A DNA stretch of 64,000 bases from Phycisphaeraceae bacterium. GTDB lineage: Bacteria; Planctomycetota; Phycisphaerae; Phycisphaerales; SM1A02. The position numbers were made by a program, and so were the translations under genes. Below are positions 1-8,152 of this stretch, piece after piece; position 1 is the stretch's first letter, and each line of letters starts with the position of its first letter. The stretch lies in the NCBI GenBank assembly GCA_015709595.1, contig CP054178.1:248001-312000 (forward strand), in the 5' to 3' direction. The notes under the pieces are model-generated. The model was not told the DNA's origin, ran no database searches, and saw only the letters and a list, made by a program, of their open reading frames with translations.

Positions 1-14
1 GCGAGTCACGCTGA
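1..14 (+). CDS. possible 3' end of an upstream small gene (partial)
   Basis: The third frame reads a few codons ending in TGA at 12-14. In prophage B the equivalent place, upstream of the gpW-like gene, is the end of a 62-residue zinc-ribbon gene, so this could be the last codons of its prophage A copy. Only position supports it; too little sequence is left to show homology. Confidence 0.2.
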
Positions 15-34
15 GATCGATCACTGCCCTGGGG

Positions 35-100
35 TCTACCGGTGGAACAAACGCCGCGTTGATCGCCGAGGTGCGCCACACCACGATCGGCTTTTGCATA
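35..100 (+). promoter_or_regulatory. conserved block upstream of gpW-like gene (prophage A)
   Basis: Two words in this non-coding stretch, TCTACCGGTGG (35-45) and GCTTTTGCATA (90-100), recur in the same order and almost the same spacing at 60688-60754 upstream of the prophage B copy. The surrounding sequence is much less similar. Conservation of short words in an otherwise diverged leader suggests a late-operon promoter or other regulatory site. No convincing -35 box is visible in either copy, so the exact role is open. Confidence 0.4.
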
Positions 101-147
101 AAGGCAGCCGTGGCGAGCGTCCTCTCTTCGCCGCCCGGAGTACTTGC

Positions 148-354
148 ATGCCCGACCCCGCCCCCAACCTCGACCAAGCCATCCGCGACAACGCGTCGCA
201 GCCCGCGAAGGCGTCGGTGGACGGTCAGTCCGTCGAGCAGCACCCGCTGAAGGACCAGATCGAGGCCGACCGCTACCTCGCGTCCAAGGACGCCGCGAGG
301 AAGCCCGGCCTCGGCATCAAGTTCGGCAAGATCGTCCCGCCCGGCTCCGTCTGA
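148..354 (+). CDS. gpW-like head-tail joining protein
   Basis: A 68-residue protein directly upstream of the portal gene, the place of lambda gene W (also 68 aa), whose product sits below the portal and completes the head. The ATG at 148 is chosen because the protein then begins MPDPAPNLDQAIRDN, matching the start of the prophage B copy (MPDPSPNPDLEQAIRDN, 60802). No strong Shine-Dalgarno is seen. Over about 100 bp (226-325) the DNA is nearly identical to the B copy, with three differences seen, while the flanks are clearly more diverged. Assignment to the gpW family rests on size, position and an alternating DG-V-DQI-A-YLA pattern, not on a database match. Confidence 0.6.
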   Translation: MPDPAPNLDQAIRDNASQPAKASVDGQSVEQHPLKDQIEADRYLASKDAARKPGLGIKFGKIVPPGSV

Positions 355-361
355 ACCACTC

Positions 362-1915
362 ATGCTGAAAGCCATCGCCAACATCATGAGCCGGGTCGGA
401 CGTGAGACGCGAGGAGCATCTCCCTCCCCGGTGACGTCGCTTCCCCCCGACCCGCACGGACGCGGGTCGCGTCGGGGGGGCGGCGGCCGTCGCCCGGTCG
501 TTGCCAAGTTCGACTCGGCGCAGACCACCGCCGACAACCGCAGGCACTGGGCGAACGCCGATGGGTTGTCACCCAACGCCGCGATCAACCCCGAGGTGCG
601 ACGCGTCCTCCGCAACCGGGCGCGCTACGAAGTCGCCAACAACTCCTACGCCAAGGGCATCGTCCTCACGCTTGCCAACGACACGGTCGGCACCGGCCCC
701 CGGCTGCAGATGCTCACCGACGACGCGGCCGCGAACCGGCGCGTCGAGGTGCTCTTCGAGGCGTGGGCGGCGGCGATCGACCTGCCCGGCAAGCTCCGCA
801 CCATGCGGATGGCCCGCGCCGAGAGCGGCGAGGCCTTCGGGCTCCTGGTCAGCAGCCCCGGCATCGACTCGACCGTCAAGCTCGACCTACGGCTGATCGA
901 GCCCGAGCAGGTGGCATCACCACACCTGCCGTGGAGCCGGGCGGCCCGTGCGCTCCCGGGCGATGCCGACGGCATCGTGCTCGACGCCTACGGACTCCCC
1001 GCCGCGTACCGCGTGCTACGCCAGCACCCGGGGGATGTGAGCAACTGGGCCGGTCCGGGCGCAGGTGCCGACCCCGCGTTCGACACGCTCCCGGCCAGCA
1101 GCGTGCTGCACTACTTCCGGCCCGATCGGCCCGGTCAACTGCGTGGCGTTCCGGACATCACTCCCGCGCTGCCGCTGTTCGCGCAGCTGCGGCGGTACAC
1201 CCTCGCCGTCATCGCGGCCGCCGAGACCGCCGCCGACTTCGCAGCGGTGCTCTACACCGACGCCCCCGCCAACGGCGAGGCCGACCCGCTGGAGCCGATG
1301 GACGAGATCGAGCTCGAGAAGCGCATGGCGACCGTGCTGCCCGGCGGCTGGAAGCTGGGCCAGGTCCACGCCGAGCAGCCGACCACGAGCTACGCCGAGT
1401 TCAAGCGCGAGATCCTCAACGAGATCGCACGCTGCCTGAACATGCCCTTCAACGTCGCGGCGGGCAACTCCTCCGGTTACAACTACGCGAGCGGACGCCT
1501 CGACCACCAGACGTACTTCAAGAGTCTGCGCGTCGACCAGCATCACCTGCGGCTGGCGGTCCTCGACCGCCTGCTCCGGGCCTGGCTTGACGAAGCAACC
1601 CTCGTCGAAGGGCTGCTCCCGCAGTCGATGCGGGTGCGCGGAGCGGCGACGCCTCACACCTGGTTCTGGGATGGCGTCGAGCACGTCGACCCGGCCAAGG
1701 AAGCCACGGCCCAGGCCACGCGCCTGGCCAACCACACCACCACGCTCGCCCACGAGTTCGCCCGCCAGGGGCGCGACTGGGAGGACGAGCTCCGTCAGCG
1801 GGCCAAGGAACTCGCGCTCATGGCCGAGCTCGGGCTCCCGCTCACCACGACCGCACAGCAGGAGTCCGCCCCGAGGCGTGACGAGGAACAGGAGACCGAA
1901 GCCCATGCCATCTGA
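362..1915 (+). CDS. phage portal protein, lambda gpB family
   Basis: A 517-residue portal protein, which as a dodecamer forms the DNA entry channel of the capsid. The C-terminal half carries the family's best conserved stretch (around AAGNSSGYNYASGRLDHQ), preceded by ILNEIARCLNMPF. Length agrees with lambda gpB (about 530 aa). The N-terminal 45 residues are basic and low-complexity and differ most from the prophage B copy at 61022; from residue 48 onward the two are similar (roughly three quarters identical by eye). The 3' end overlaps the next gene by 11 bp, which suggests translational coupling. Confidence 0.93.
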   Translation: MLKAIANIMSRVGRETRGASPSPVTSLPPDPHGRGSRRGGGGRRPVVAKFDSAQTTADNRRHWANADGLSPNAAINPEVRRVLRNRARYEVANNSYAKGIVLTLANDTVGTGPRLQMLTDDAAANRRVEVLFEAWAAAIDLPGKLRTMRMARAESGEAFGLLVSSPGIDSTVKLDLRLIEPEQVASPHLPWSRAARALPGDADGIVLDAYGLPAAYRVLRQHPGDVSNWAGPGAGADPAFDTLPASSVLHYFRPDRPGQLRGVPDITPALPLFAQLRRYTLAVIAAAETAADFAAVLYTDAPANGEADPLEPMDEIELEKRMATVLPGGWKLGQVHAEQPTTSYAEFKREILNEIARCLNMPFNVAAGNSSGYNYASGRLDHQTYFKSLRVDQHHLRLAVLDRLLRAWLDEATLVEGLLPQSMRVRGAATPHTWFWDGVEHVDPAKEATAQATRLANHTTTLAHEFARQGRDWEDELRQRAKELALMAELGLPLTTTAQQESAPRRDEEQETEAHAI

Positions 1916-3944
1916 CACCATCGTCTTCAACGACCACCCGCTGGTCATCCGCGCCCAGAAAGCCGCAGACGCCGACGCGGCGGCTGCCCCGCACACGAGC
2001 CTCTCCCTGACCGCGCAGGCGGAGTTTGAGATCGTCGCGGGCGAGGACGCAGGACCGAACGCGGCGCTGCCGAAGTTCCGGATGGTCGCCTACACCGGCG
2101 GCCCCATGAAGGTCGCCGGTTGGCGGCACCCGGTCGTCATCGACCTGGCGGGCCTTGCGATCCCCTCGCAGTACCGCCCGATCCGCTTCGGTCACGATGC
2201 GTCCGCCGGCGTTGGGCACACCAGTGCCGTCGCCGTTGAGGAAGGCAAGCTCGTCGCCTCCGGCGTGATCTCCCGCGACACCCACGCGGCCAAGGAGGTT
2301 GTGGCGTCGGCGCGCAACGGGTTCCCGTGGCAGGCGTCCGTGGGCGCAAGCGTCGAGGCCTTCGAGTTCCTCCGCGAGAACCAGTCCGCGACGGTCAACG
2401 GCCGCGATGTGCAGGGACCCCTGAACATCGTCCGCCGCGCCACGCTCGGCGAGATCAGTTTCGTAGACCTTGGTGCCGACGGCGGGACGACCGCAAGCAT
2501 CGCGGCTTCAGGTGAGGCTGTGGGGGCGGGTGGTAGCGACAATGGCGGTACCGCCGGTGGTGAGACGGTGCCGGGCAGCAGCAGCGCGGGAACCCCCGAT
2601 CCCGTGCGCGACCTGCGTGCCCAGATGGCCGCCGAGACGGACCGGATCGCGGCCATCCGGCGTCTGTGCGCCGCGGGGGGCGGGACGCACCCGGGCATCG
2701 AATCGCAGGCCATCCGCGAGGGATGGGACGCCACGCGCACGGAGTTGGAGGTGCTGCGCGCCAGCCGTCCCAAGCCGCCCGCCGGTCCGGCGATCCACGC
2801 GCAGGGCCACGCGGGCGTTACGCAGAATGTGCTCGAGGCCGCGTGCATCCTCTCGGGCCGCCTGGAGAATCCGGAGAAGCACTGCAACGAGCGTGACCTC
2901 GAAGCCGCGAGCCGGGCATTCGGCCGCACGATGGGACTGCAGGAACTGCTCCTGCACGCCGCGTGGGCCAACGGCTACTCGGGGCGCACCTTCCGAGACT
3001 GGCATGGCGTGATGGACGCTGCCTTCGGCCGCCACATCGAGGCCTCGGTCGGCAACAGCACGATCAGCATCTCGGGCATCCTCTCCAACGTCGCCAACAA
3101 GTTCCTGCTGGAGGGCTTCTTCAGCGTCGAGCGCGTCTGGCGGAACATCTGCGCTGTCCGTAGCGTCACCGACTTCAAGACTGTGACCAGCTACCGCCTC
3201 ACCGGCAATGACGGGTACGAGAAGGTCGCCCCGGGCGGCGAGATCAAGCACGGCACGCTCGGCGAGGAGTCCTACTCCAACAAGGCCGAGACGTACGCGC
3301 TGATGCTCTCGATCGACCGCACCGACATCATCAACGACGACCTGGGCGCGATCACGACGGTGCCGCGGAAGCTCGGCTCGGGCTCGGGCAAGACCATCAA
3401 CGAGGTCTTCTGGGCCGCGTTCATGGCTAACAGCGGGTTCTTCACGGTCGGCAACAAGAACTACATCACGGGGGCGGACACGGCGCTGGGGATCGACGGG
3501 CTGACAAAGGCCGAGGTCGCCTTCATGGATCAGGTGGACTCCGACGGCAAGCCCATCGGCGTGCTGCCCTCGATCCTACTGGTGCCAACGGCACTCTCGG
3601 CGATGGGGAGCCAGCTCTTCAAGAGCCTGGAGCTGCGCGACAACACGGCCGCGGCCAAGTACCCCATCACCAACCCGCACCAGGGCAAGTTCCGTGTCGA
3701 GGTCAGCCGCTATCTCGGCAACCCCAAGTTCACCGGCAACTCCACCAAGGCGTGGTACCTGCTGGCGGACGCAAGTGATCTGCCGATCGTCGAGATGGCA
3801 TTCCTGAACGGGCAGGAAGCCCCGACCATCGAGACGGCTGAACAGGCCTTCAACCGTCTGGGCATCCAGATGCGCGGGTACCACGACTTCGGCGTGGCGC
3901 TGCAGGACCCGCGCGGAGGCGTCAAGAGCAAGGGTGAGGCGTAA
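1905..3944 (+). CDS. fused prohead protease-major capsid protein
   Basis: One 679-residue frame joins two functions usually on separate genes. Residues about 40-200 resemble an HK97/U35-type prohead protease (RHPVVIDLAGLAIPSQYRPI, then GFPWQASVGASVE and LGEISFVDLGADG). A low-complexity linker follows (about 205-300), probably the scaffold-like delta region. Residues about 370-679 resemble a Mu gpT-type HK97-fold capsid subunit (ILSNVANKFLLEGFF, SIDRTDIINDDLGAI). An in-frame ORF extends upstream, but the ATG at 1905 gives a protein that aligns with the prophage B copy starting at 62562. The polyprotein is expected to cut itself after assembly; that step is inferred. Confidence 0.88.
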   Translation: MPSDTIVFNDHPLVIRAQKAADADAAAAPHTSLSLTAQAEFEIVAGEDAGPNAALPKFRMVAYTGGPMKVAGWRHPVVIDLAGLAIPSQYRPIRFGHDASAGVGHTSAVAVEEGKLVASGVISRDTHAAKEVVASARNGFPWQASVGASVEAFEFLRENQSATVNGRDVQGPLNIVRRATLGEISFVDLGADGGTTASIAASGEAVGAGGSDNGGTAGGETVPGSSSAGTPDPVRDLRAQMAAETDRIAAIRRLCAAGGGTHPGIESQAIREGWDATRTELEVLRASRPKPPAGPAIHAQGHAGVTQNVLEAACILSGRLENPEKHCNERDLEAASRAFGRTMGLQELLLHAAWANGYSGRTFRDWHGVMDAAFGRHIEASVGNSTISISGILSNVANKFLLEGFFSVERVWRNICAVRSVTDFKTVTSYRLTGNDGYEKVAPGGEIKHGTLGEESYSNKAETYALMLSIDRTDIINDDLGAITTVPRKLGSGSGKTINEVFWAAFMANSGFFTVGNKNYITGADTALGIDGLTKAEVAFMDQVDSDGKPIGVLPSILLVPTALSAMGSQLFKSLELRDNTAAAKYPITNPHQGKFRVEVSRYLGNPKFTGNSTKAWYLLADASDLPIVEMAFLNGQEAPTIETAEQAFNRLGIQMRGYHDFGVALQDPRGGVKSKGEA

Positions 3945-4020
3945 CCCCATGGGCGACGTCATCGAGGGCGGCGGAGTTACACCAGGCGAGCCGGGCGAGC
4001 CCGGCTCCGGAGGATCACAG

Positions 4021-4356
4021 ATGTCCACGACGAAGTTCGTACAGGAAGGCGCAGCGATCGACTACACCCCCGGGGCCGACATCCCCGCGGGCACGGTCGT
4101 CGTACAAGGCGACCTGGTCGGCACCACGCGCGTCGATCTCAAGTCGGGCCAGCTCGGCTCGCTGGCGGTGCAGGGGGTGTTCGACTTCCCCAAGGCCACT
4201 GGCGCGGGCACGGCGTTCACCGTCGGCACGCTGGCCTACTGGGACGCGACCAACAAGGTCGCCACCAAGACCGCCTCGGGCAACAAGGTGATCGGCAAGG
4301 CCGTGCGTGCCGCGGCCGACGCCGACACGAGTGTTCGCATCCGGATGTCGCAGTAA
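4021..4356 (+). CDS. capsid decoration protein, DUF2190 family
   Basis: A 111-residue protein beginning MSTTKFVQEGAAIDYTPGAD, a typical opening of the DUF2190 family of small beta-rich capsid stabilisers found just after the capsid gene. The start at 4021 is preferred over the in-frame ATG at 3949 because GGAGG lies at 4009-4013 with ideal spacing and the extra residues are a Gly/Pro-rich tail unlike the family. Lambda gpD has a comparable role though a different fold family. Confidence 0.85.
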   Translation: MSTTKFVQEGAAIDYTPGADIPAGTVVVQGDLVGTTRVDLKSGQLGSLAVQGVFDFPKATGAGTAFTVGTLAYWDATNKVATKTASGNKVIGKAVRAAADADTSVRIRMSQ

Positions 4357-4382
4357 CCCCCACCCCCCCACCGGAGGCGCTC

Positions 4383-4771
4383 ATGGGTGACCTGCTCGAA
4401 CAAGGCGCGGCGTTCCTCGACGACCAGCGGCATCGGCACATGAGCCGAACCGTGGTCTACAAGCGAGGGAGCGACGCCAAAGAGGTGCAGGCCACCATCG
4501 GCCGCACCGAGTTCGAGCAGGCCGATGAGGCGGGCCTGATCCACCGCGTCGAATCGCGGGATTACCTCATCCGCGCGGCGGATCTGGACCTGGGCGCAGG
4601 CCCGATCCAGCCCAAGGCCGGCGATCAGGTGCGGGAGCAGGTTGGGTCGCAGGTGTTCGTGTACGAGGTCAACGCGCCTGGGGGGCGGGCGGGCAGCCGC
4701 CGTTCCGCTACAGCGACCCGTACCGCAGGACTTTTCGGATTCACACCAAGCACATCGGCACGGAGACGTGA
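4383..4771 (+). CDS. head-tail adaptor protein, apparent frameshift
   Basis: The frame opened at 4383 (MGDLLEQGAAFLDDQRHRHM) encodes about 100 plausible residues, then runs into a G6 run (about 4680-4685). Past it the sensible protein continues in the -1 frame (GQPPFRYSDPYRRTFRIHTK) and stops at 4769-4771, sharing one base with the next ATG (TGATG). One G missing from the run would restore a protein of about 129 residues. The final motif resembles the C-terminus of short phage head-tail connector proteins. A programmed -1 slip on the G run is the alternative. Confidence 0.65.
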
Positions 4772-5025
4772 TGGCAGAGTCGAACGCACAGAACGGGACC
4801 AGGCTCAATGGTGGAGCGAGGTGGGCGGGCGTGCTCGTCACCATCATCCTCGCCGCCGGCGCGATGACGATCCAGTGGGGCGTGGTCACCACCAAGCTCC
4901 AGCAGGTCGAGAAGCGGCTGGACGAGTTCCTCGGCGAGGCAAGGACGCTGCGGACCGAGTACCAGTCGATCGAGCGGCGAGTGTCGTACCTGGAAGGTCG
5001 GCTCAACGGAAGGGGTGGCCAGTGA
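4771..5025 (+). CDS. small membrane protein with coiled coil
   Basis: 84 residues starting at the ATG in a TGATG overlap with the preceding gene. Residues about 18-38 form one transmembrane helix (WAGVLVTIILAAGAMTIQWG) and the rest is a heptad-like coiled coil ending in a basic tail. This architecture occurs in holin-like and XhlA-like phage proteins and in small structural accessory proteins. Its place in the head-completion block, not next to a lysin, makes a lysis role uncertain. Confidence 0.6.
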   Translation: MAESNAQNGTRLNGGARWAGVLVTIILAAGAMTIQWGVVTTKLQQVEKRLDEFLGEARTLRTEYQSIERRVSYLEGRLNGRGGQ

Positions 5026-5453
5026 GCACCATCGCGGCTATCGCCGACGCCGTCGCCGCGCACATCAACGCCGGGACGTACACGCGCCCCGTGACCGCCG
5101 CGCGGGTCTATCAGCCCGCCTTCACGCTGGAGGACCTCAAGGACCAGCGCGTGTCGGTCGTGCCGCGGACGGTCGGCATCTCCGCCTCCAGCCGCGACAG
5201 CAGCATCTTCGAGTGCGTCATCGACGTGGGCGTGCAACAGAAGCTGCCAGCCGAGAACGAGCAAGCCGAGATCGACGCCCTGCTCGACCTCGCCGAGGAG
5301 ATCGCCGACCGCCTGCGGCTGACGAGGCTTCCCGGTGCGCCCGAAGCAGCATGGGTGGGCATCGCCCACGAGCCCGTGGTGTCGAGCGAATCGCTGGAGC
5401 AGCATCGGGTCTTCACGAGCGTCCTGAGCGTCACGTACCGGGTGCGGAGGTAA
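5022..5453 (+). CDS. putative tail-completion protein
   Basis: 143 residues from a GTG at 5022 that overlaps the upstream TGA (GTGA). The protein (STIAAIADAVAAHINAGTYT... ending in VTYRVRR) has the size, position and alternating strands of tail terminator or head-tail stopper proteins, which follow the connector and precede the tail tube. I see no decisive motif; the role is from gene order. Confidence 0.55.
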   Translation: MSTIAAIADAVAAHINAGTYTRPVTAARVYQPAFTLEDLKDQRVSVVPRTVGISASSRDSSIFECVIDVGVQQKLPAENEQAEIDALLDLAEEIADRLRLTRLPGAPEAAWVGIAHEPVVSSESLEQHRVFTSVLSVTYRVRR

Positions 5454-5456
5454 GCA

Positions 5457-5711
5457 ATGCGGAACTTCATCGCGCTCAAGATCGACCTGGACAGCACCTA
5501 CGCATCGCTCTCGGCGACGCCGCTGGTGGCGACGTGCACGCTGACGTTCGCGCACACCAACACGCAGGACGCCACGCTCAAGGGGACCGACGGCAAGGAA
5601 CTGTTGATCCCGCCCGGGGCGCAGTACCGGCTGGAGCGCGTGGACCTTTCGCGGATTGAGATCAAGAGCAAGAGCGGCGAGTGCGTGTACGTGGTCGGAC
5701 ACAGCGGCTAG
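5457..5711 (+). CDS. small phage protein, function unknown
   Basis: 84 residues, starting three bases after the preceding stop. The sequence looks like a compact beta protein (RNFIALKIDLDSTY... YVVGHSG). Position between tail-completion and tail-tube genes implies a virion or assembly role. No family is recognised. Confidence 0.5.
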   Translation: MRNFIALKIDLDSTYASLSATPLVATCTLTFAHTNTQDATLKGTDGKELLIPPGAQYRLERVDLSRIEIKSKSGECVYVVGHSG

Positions 5712-5741
5712 ACACCCCCACGAGAGGCAAGGAGAACGGCG

Positions 5742-6170
5742 ATGGCGATCAAACTGGGCATGGAGGCCGCCCTCAAGTACAAGGCCGGCGGACAGGCGGG
5801 CGGCGGCTCCTGGACGGCGCTGGGCAACACCCGCGACGTGACGCTCAATCTCGAAGCGGGCGAGGCCGACGTGACTACGCGCGCCAACGCTGGGTGGCGG
5901 GCGACCGTCGCCACGCTCAAGGAGGCGAGCGTCGAGTTCGAGATGGTGTGGGACACCGCCGACGCGGGCTTCACCGCCATCAAGAACGCCTTCTTCAACA
6001 ACACCGTCATTGGCCTGCAGGTCCTCGACGGGACCAGCGGCCAGGGTCTTCAGGCGGACTTCTCGATCACCAACTTCTCGCGTAGCGAGGCACTCGAAGA
6101 GGCCATCACCGTCTCGGTCACGGCGAAGGTGACGTACTCGACGACGGCGCCTTCATGGATCGGCGGCTAA
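5742..6170 (+). CDS. major tail tube protein
   Basis: 142 residues with a clear Shine-Dalgarno (AAGGAG) before the ATG. The chain MAIKLGMEAALKYKAGGQ, then TLNLEAGEADVTTR and ASVEFEMVWD, has the layout of siphophage tail tube subunits, which polymerise as hexameric rings round the tape measure. It lies immediately before the tail chaperone gene, as expected. Confidence 0.75.
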   Translation: MAIKLGMEAALKYKAGGQAGGGSWTALGNTRDVTLNLEAGEADVTTRANAGWRATVATLKEASVEFEMVWDTADAGFTAIKNAFFNNTVIGLQVLDGTSGQGLQADFSITNFSRSEALEEAITVSVTAKVTYSTTAPSWIGG

Positions 6171-6199
6171 CTCACACGGCAATCAGTCAGGAGGCACGG

Positions 6200-6972
6200 A
6201 TGCGGGCATTTACCGACAACGCGGGCAGGCAGTGGCAGGTCGAGATCAACGTCGCGGCGCTCAAACGGGTGCGCGGCCTGGTACGCGTGGACCTCATGCA
6301 GCCGATCGAGGGATCAGGCGGGCTCATCGAGCGGCTCGTCCGAGACCCGGTCCTGCTGTGCGACGTGGTCTACGCGCTGTGCAAGCCGGAGGCGGACGCG
6401 AAGTCCATCTCCGACGAGGACTTCGGCCGGGCGATGGCGGGCGACGCCATTGAGCACGCTACCGCGGCGGTGCTGGAGGAGCTCGTGTCTTTCTGCCCGA
6501 GCCCGAGGGACCGGGCCAACCTCGGGCGGGTGCTCCAGGCCACGCGAGAGGTGATGGACAAGGCGCGGGACCTGGCGACCCGACGGATCGATCACCTGAT
6601 CCAGAGCGGGGAGCTGGACCGGATCGCGGAGAGCGCCCTCGCGGAAGCGAACCCACCGCCGCCGACGCCTGGCGACTCGTCTGGCACTGTGCCGGAGCCG
6701 TCGGCGTCGATCCCGGCCCCCTGACGCTCCGCGAGCTGATGGACATGCACGAAGGGCGGCAGCGGCACGACTGGTCCATCGCTTCGTCGTGCCTCTCGGT
6801 CATCGCCAACCTGCACCGCGACCCCAAGCGCTCGCGATCGTTCAAGCCCAGCGACTTCGACCCATTCGCACACCAAGCACGTCAACGCCCAATCACGGTT
6901 CCCGTCTCGGTCCTCAGAGACGTGTTCATCGACGGCAAGTTCCCCGACCTGCCCAAGGAGGCTCACGGATGA
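6200..6972 (+). CDS. tail assembly chaperone, G/GT-like, frame change near 6652
   Basis: From the ATG at 6200 (AGGAGG at 6189-6194) the zero frame gives 174 residues (MRAFTDNAGRQWQVEINV...) and stops at 6724. In the -1 frame, starting around the AACCCACC at 6650-6657, a coherent C-terminal part begins (AADAWRLVWHCAGAVGVDPG) and runs to 6972. In lambda the short G and longer GT chaperones arise by a programmed -1 slip at this very position. A canonical slippery heptamer is not obvious, and one C missing from the CCC run would also explain it. Confidence 0.7.
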
Positions 6973-7433
6973 AGTTCCTCGGTTCACTCTCCACCCGCCA
7001 CGTCGTCTATCTCGTCGGCCTGATCCTGCTGGCGCTCGTGCTCGCCTCGTGCGCCGGGATCGACCTGGGCGACCTCGTCAAGGTCAAGACGCCCAACGCG
7101 ATCCAGCAGACCACGGGCCTGCGCTCGACGCTCAGCCTCAACGAGGCGGAGGTCGAGTACCAGCAATGGTTCAACCAGGTGCAGGCCACCGGCGCGCAGT
7201 GGAAGGGCAACATCCAGCGCGCTGGTGAAGTCCGCGGGCTGCTCGGGCAGCTCACGCTCTCCGCCCTCGACACCGTCGGCCCGACGGTTGCGGGCCTGCC
7301 CGTGCTCGGCCCGGCGCTGCCGGCGCTCACCGGCATCGTCGGGTTGTTCATCGGTTCGGGCCGACTCCGAAAGGAGAAGGAGGCGTCGTTCAACAAGGGC
7401 CTGGAGACCGGCCGCGATATGTCGGAAGCCTGA
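6969..7433 (+). CDS. phage lipoprotein with hydrophobic C-terminal segment
   Basis: 154 residues from an ATG overlapping the previous stop (ATGA). An N-terminal signal with lipobox ends at LASC (about residue 24), so the mature protein should be anchored by a lipidated Cys. A second hydrophobic stretch lies near residues 105-125 (PVLGPALPALTGIVGLFIGS). Lipoproteins in phage late regions include spanins, superinfection-exclusion proteins and lysis accessories; which applies here cannot be told. Confidence 0.6.
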   Translation: MKFLGSLSTRHVVYLVGLILLALVLASCAGIDLGDLVKVKTPNAIQQTTGLRSTLSLNEAEVEYQQWFNQVQATGAQWKGNIQRAGEVRGLLGQLTLSALDTVGPTVAGLPVLGPALPALTGIVGLFIGSGRLRKEKEASFNKGLETGRDMSEA

Positions 7434-7451
7434 TTCAAGGAGGAACCACCG

Positions 7452-7712
7452 ATGCAGATCGTCCCCGGACGCTTTGTCCGAGTCCCCAACAAGCCACCGT
7501 ACCAGCACCCTGCCGCCAGCCCGGACTACTTCGCCACGCGCGGCGAGGTGGTCTGTGATGGGCGGCACGCGACACTCGACATGCTCTTTACGCCCACGGA
7601 ACTGCGCCGGGCCGCGCACCGCGCGCAGAAGAACCTCGAGGACATCCCGCCGGCGAAGCGGCAGTCGCTCCTGGCCCTCATCCGGCGCGTGCTGGGTGGT
7701 GGTGAGCGGTGA
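7452..7712 (+). CDS. small phage protein, function unknown
   Basis: 86 residues with a strong AAGGAGGA Shine-Dalgarno. It opens MQIVPGRFVRVPNKPPYQHP and ends in a basic helix. It overlaps the next gene by four bases and lies in the tail cluster before the tape measure. No motif or family recognised. Confidence 0.55.
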   Translation: MQIVPGRFVRVPNKPPYQHPAASPDYFATRGEVVCDGRHATLDMLFTPTELRRAAHRAQKNLEDIPPAKRQSLLALIRRVLGGGER

Positions 7713-8149
7713 TCACCATGCGGATCAAGGACATGTTCTTCGACCGGCACGTCGTCATGCGGGCGATGGACTCGGCCAAGCGCAAGGTGCTCAGCCAGGC
7801 TGGGGCGTTCATCCGCACGGCGGCGAAGACCAGCATCCGCAAGCGCAAGGGGACCGCCCCGCCGGGCAAGCCGCCATACTCGCACGAAGGCAGCCTGCGG
7901 AAGTTGATCCTCTTCGGGTACGACCGCGCGAGCGATTCGGTCGTGGTGGGGCCGGTTGGGTTTGCCAAGTACACCGCGCCGCGGGCACTGGAACACGGCG
8001 GTGAGACGGTCGTGCATACCAGGCGCAAGGGAAGGTTGACATCACGGAAGGTCAAGATCGCCGCGCGGCCGTTCATGGCCCCGGCGCTGGAGAAGGAGCG
8101 GCCCAAGTTGCCGCTGCTGTGGCGGAACTCGATCAGGAAGGGAGCGTAA
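7709..8149 (+). CDS. HK97-gp10-like tail/virion morphogenesis protein
   Basis: 146 residues from a GTG (or the ATG at 7718). The chain has an N-terminal helix, then TAAKTSIRKRKGTAPPGKPP and VVVGPVGFAKYTAPRALEHG, the pattern of gp10/minor tail protein Z proteins that complete the head-tail joint or tail end. It sits directly before the tape measure rather than with the other completion genes. Moderate confidence by pattern only. Confidence 0.55.
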   Translation: MITMRIKDMFFDRHVVMRAMDSAKRKVLSQAGAFIRTAAKTSIRKRKGTAPPGKPPYSHEGSLRKLILFGYDRASDSVVVGPVGFAKYTAPRALEHGGETVVHTRRKGRLTSRKVKIAARPFMAPALEKERPKLPLLWRNSIRKGA

Positions 8150-8152
8150 TCG

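Noticed and set aside
1587-1904. Upstream extension of the protease-capsid frame
   Set aside because: Lies within the portal gene, reads as Arg/Pro-rich shadow, and the prophage B copy starts at the position equivalent to 1905.
4236-5702. A 488-codon minus-strand frame in the head-completion block
   Set aside because: Antisense to four phage genes with start/stop overlaps; no recognisable domain.
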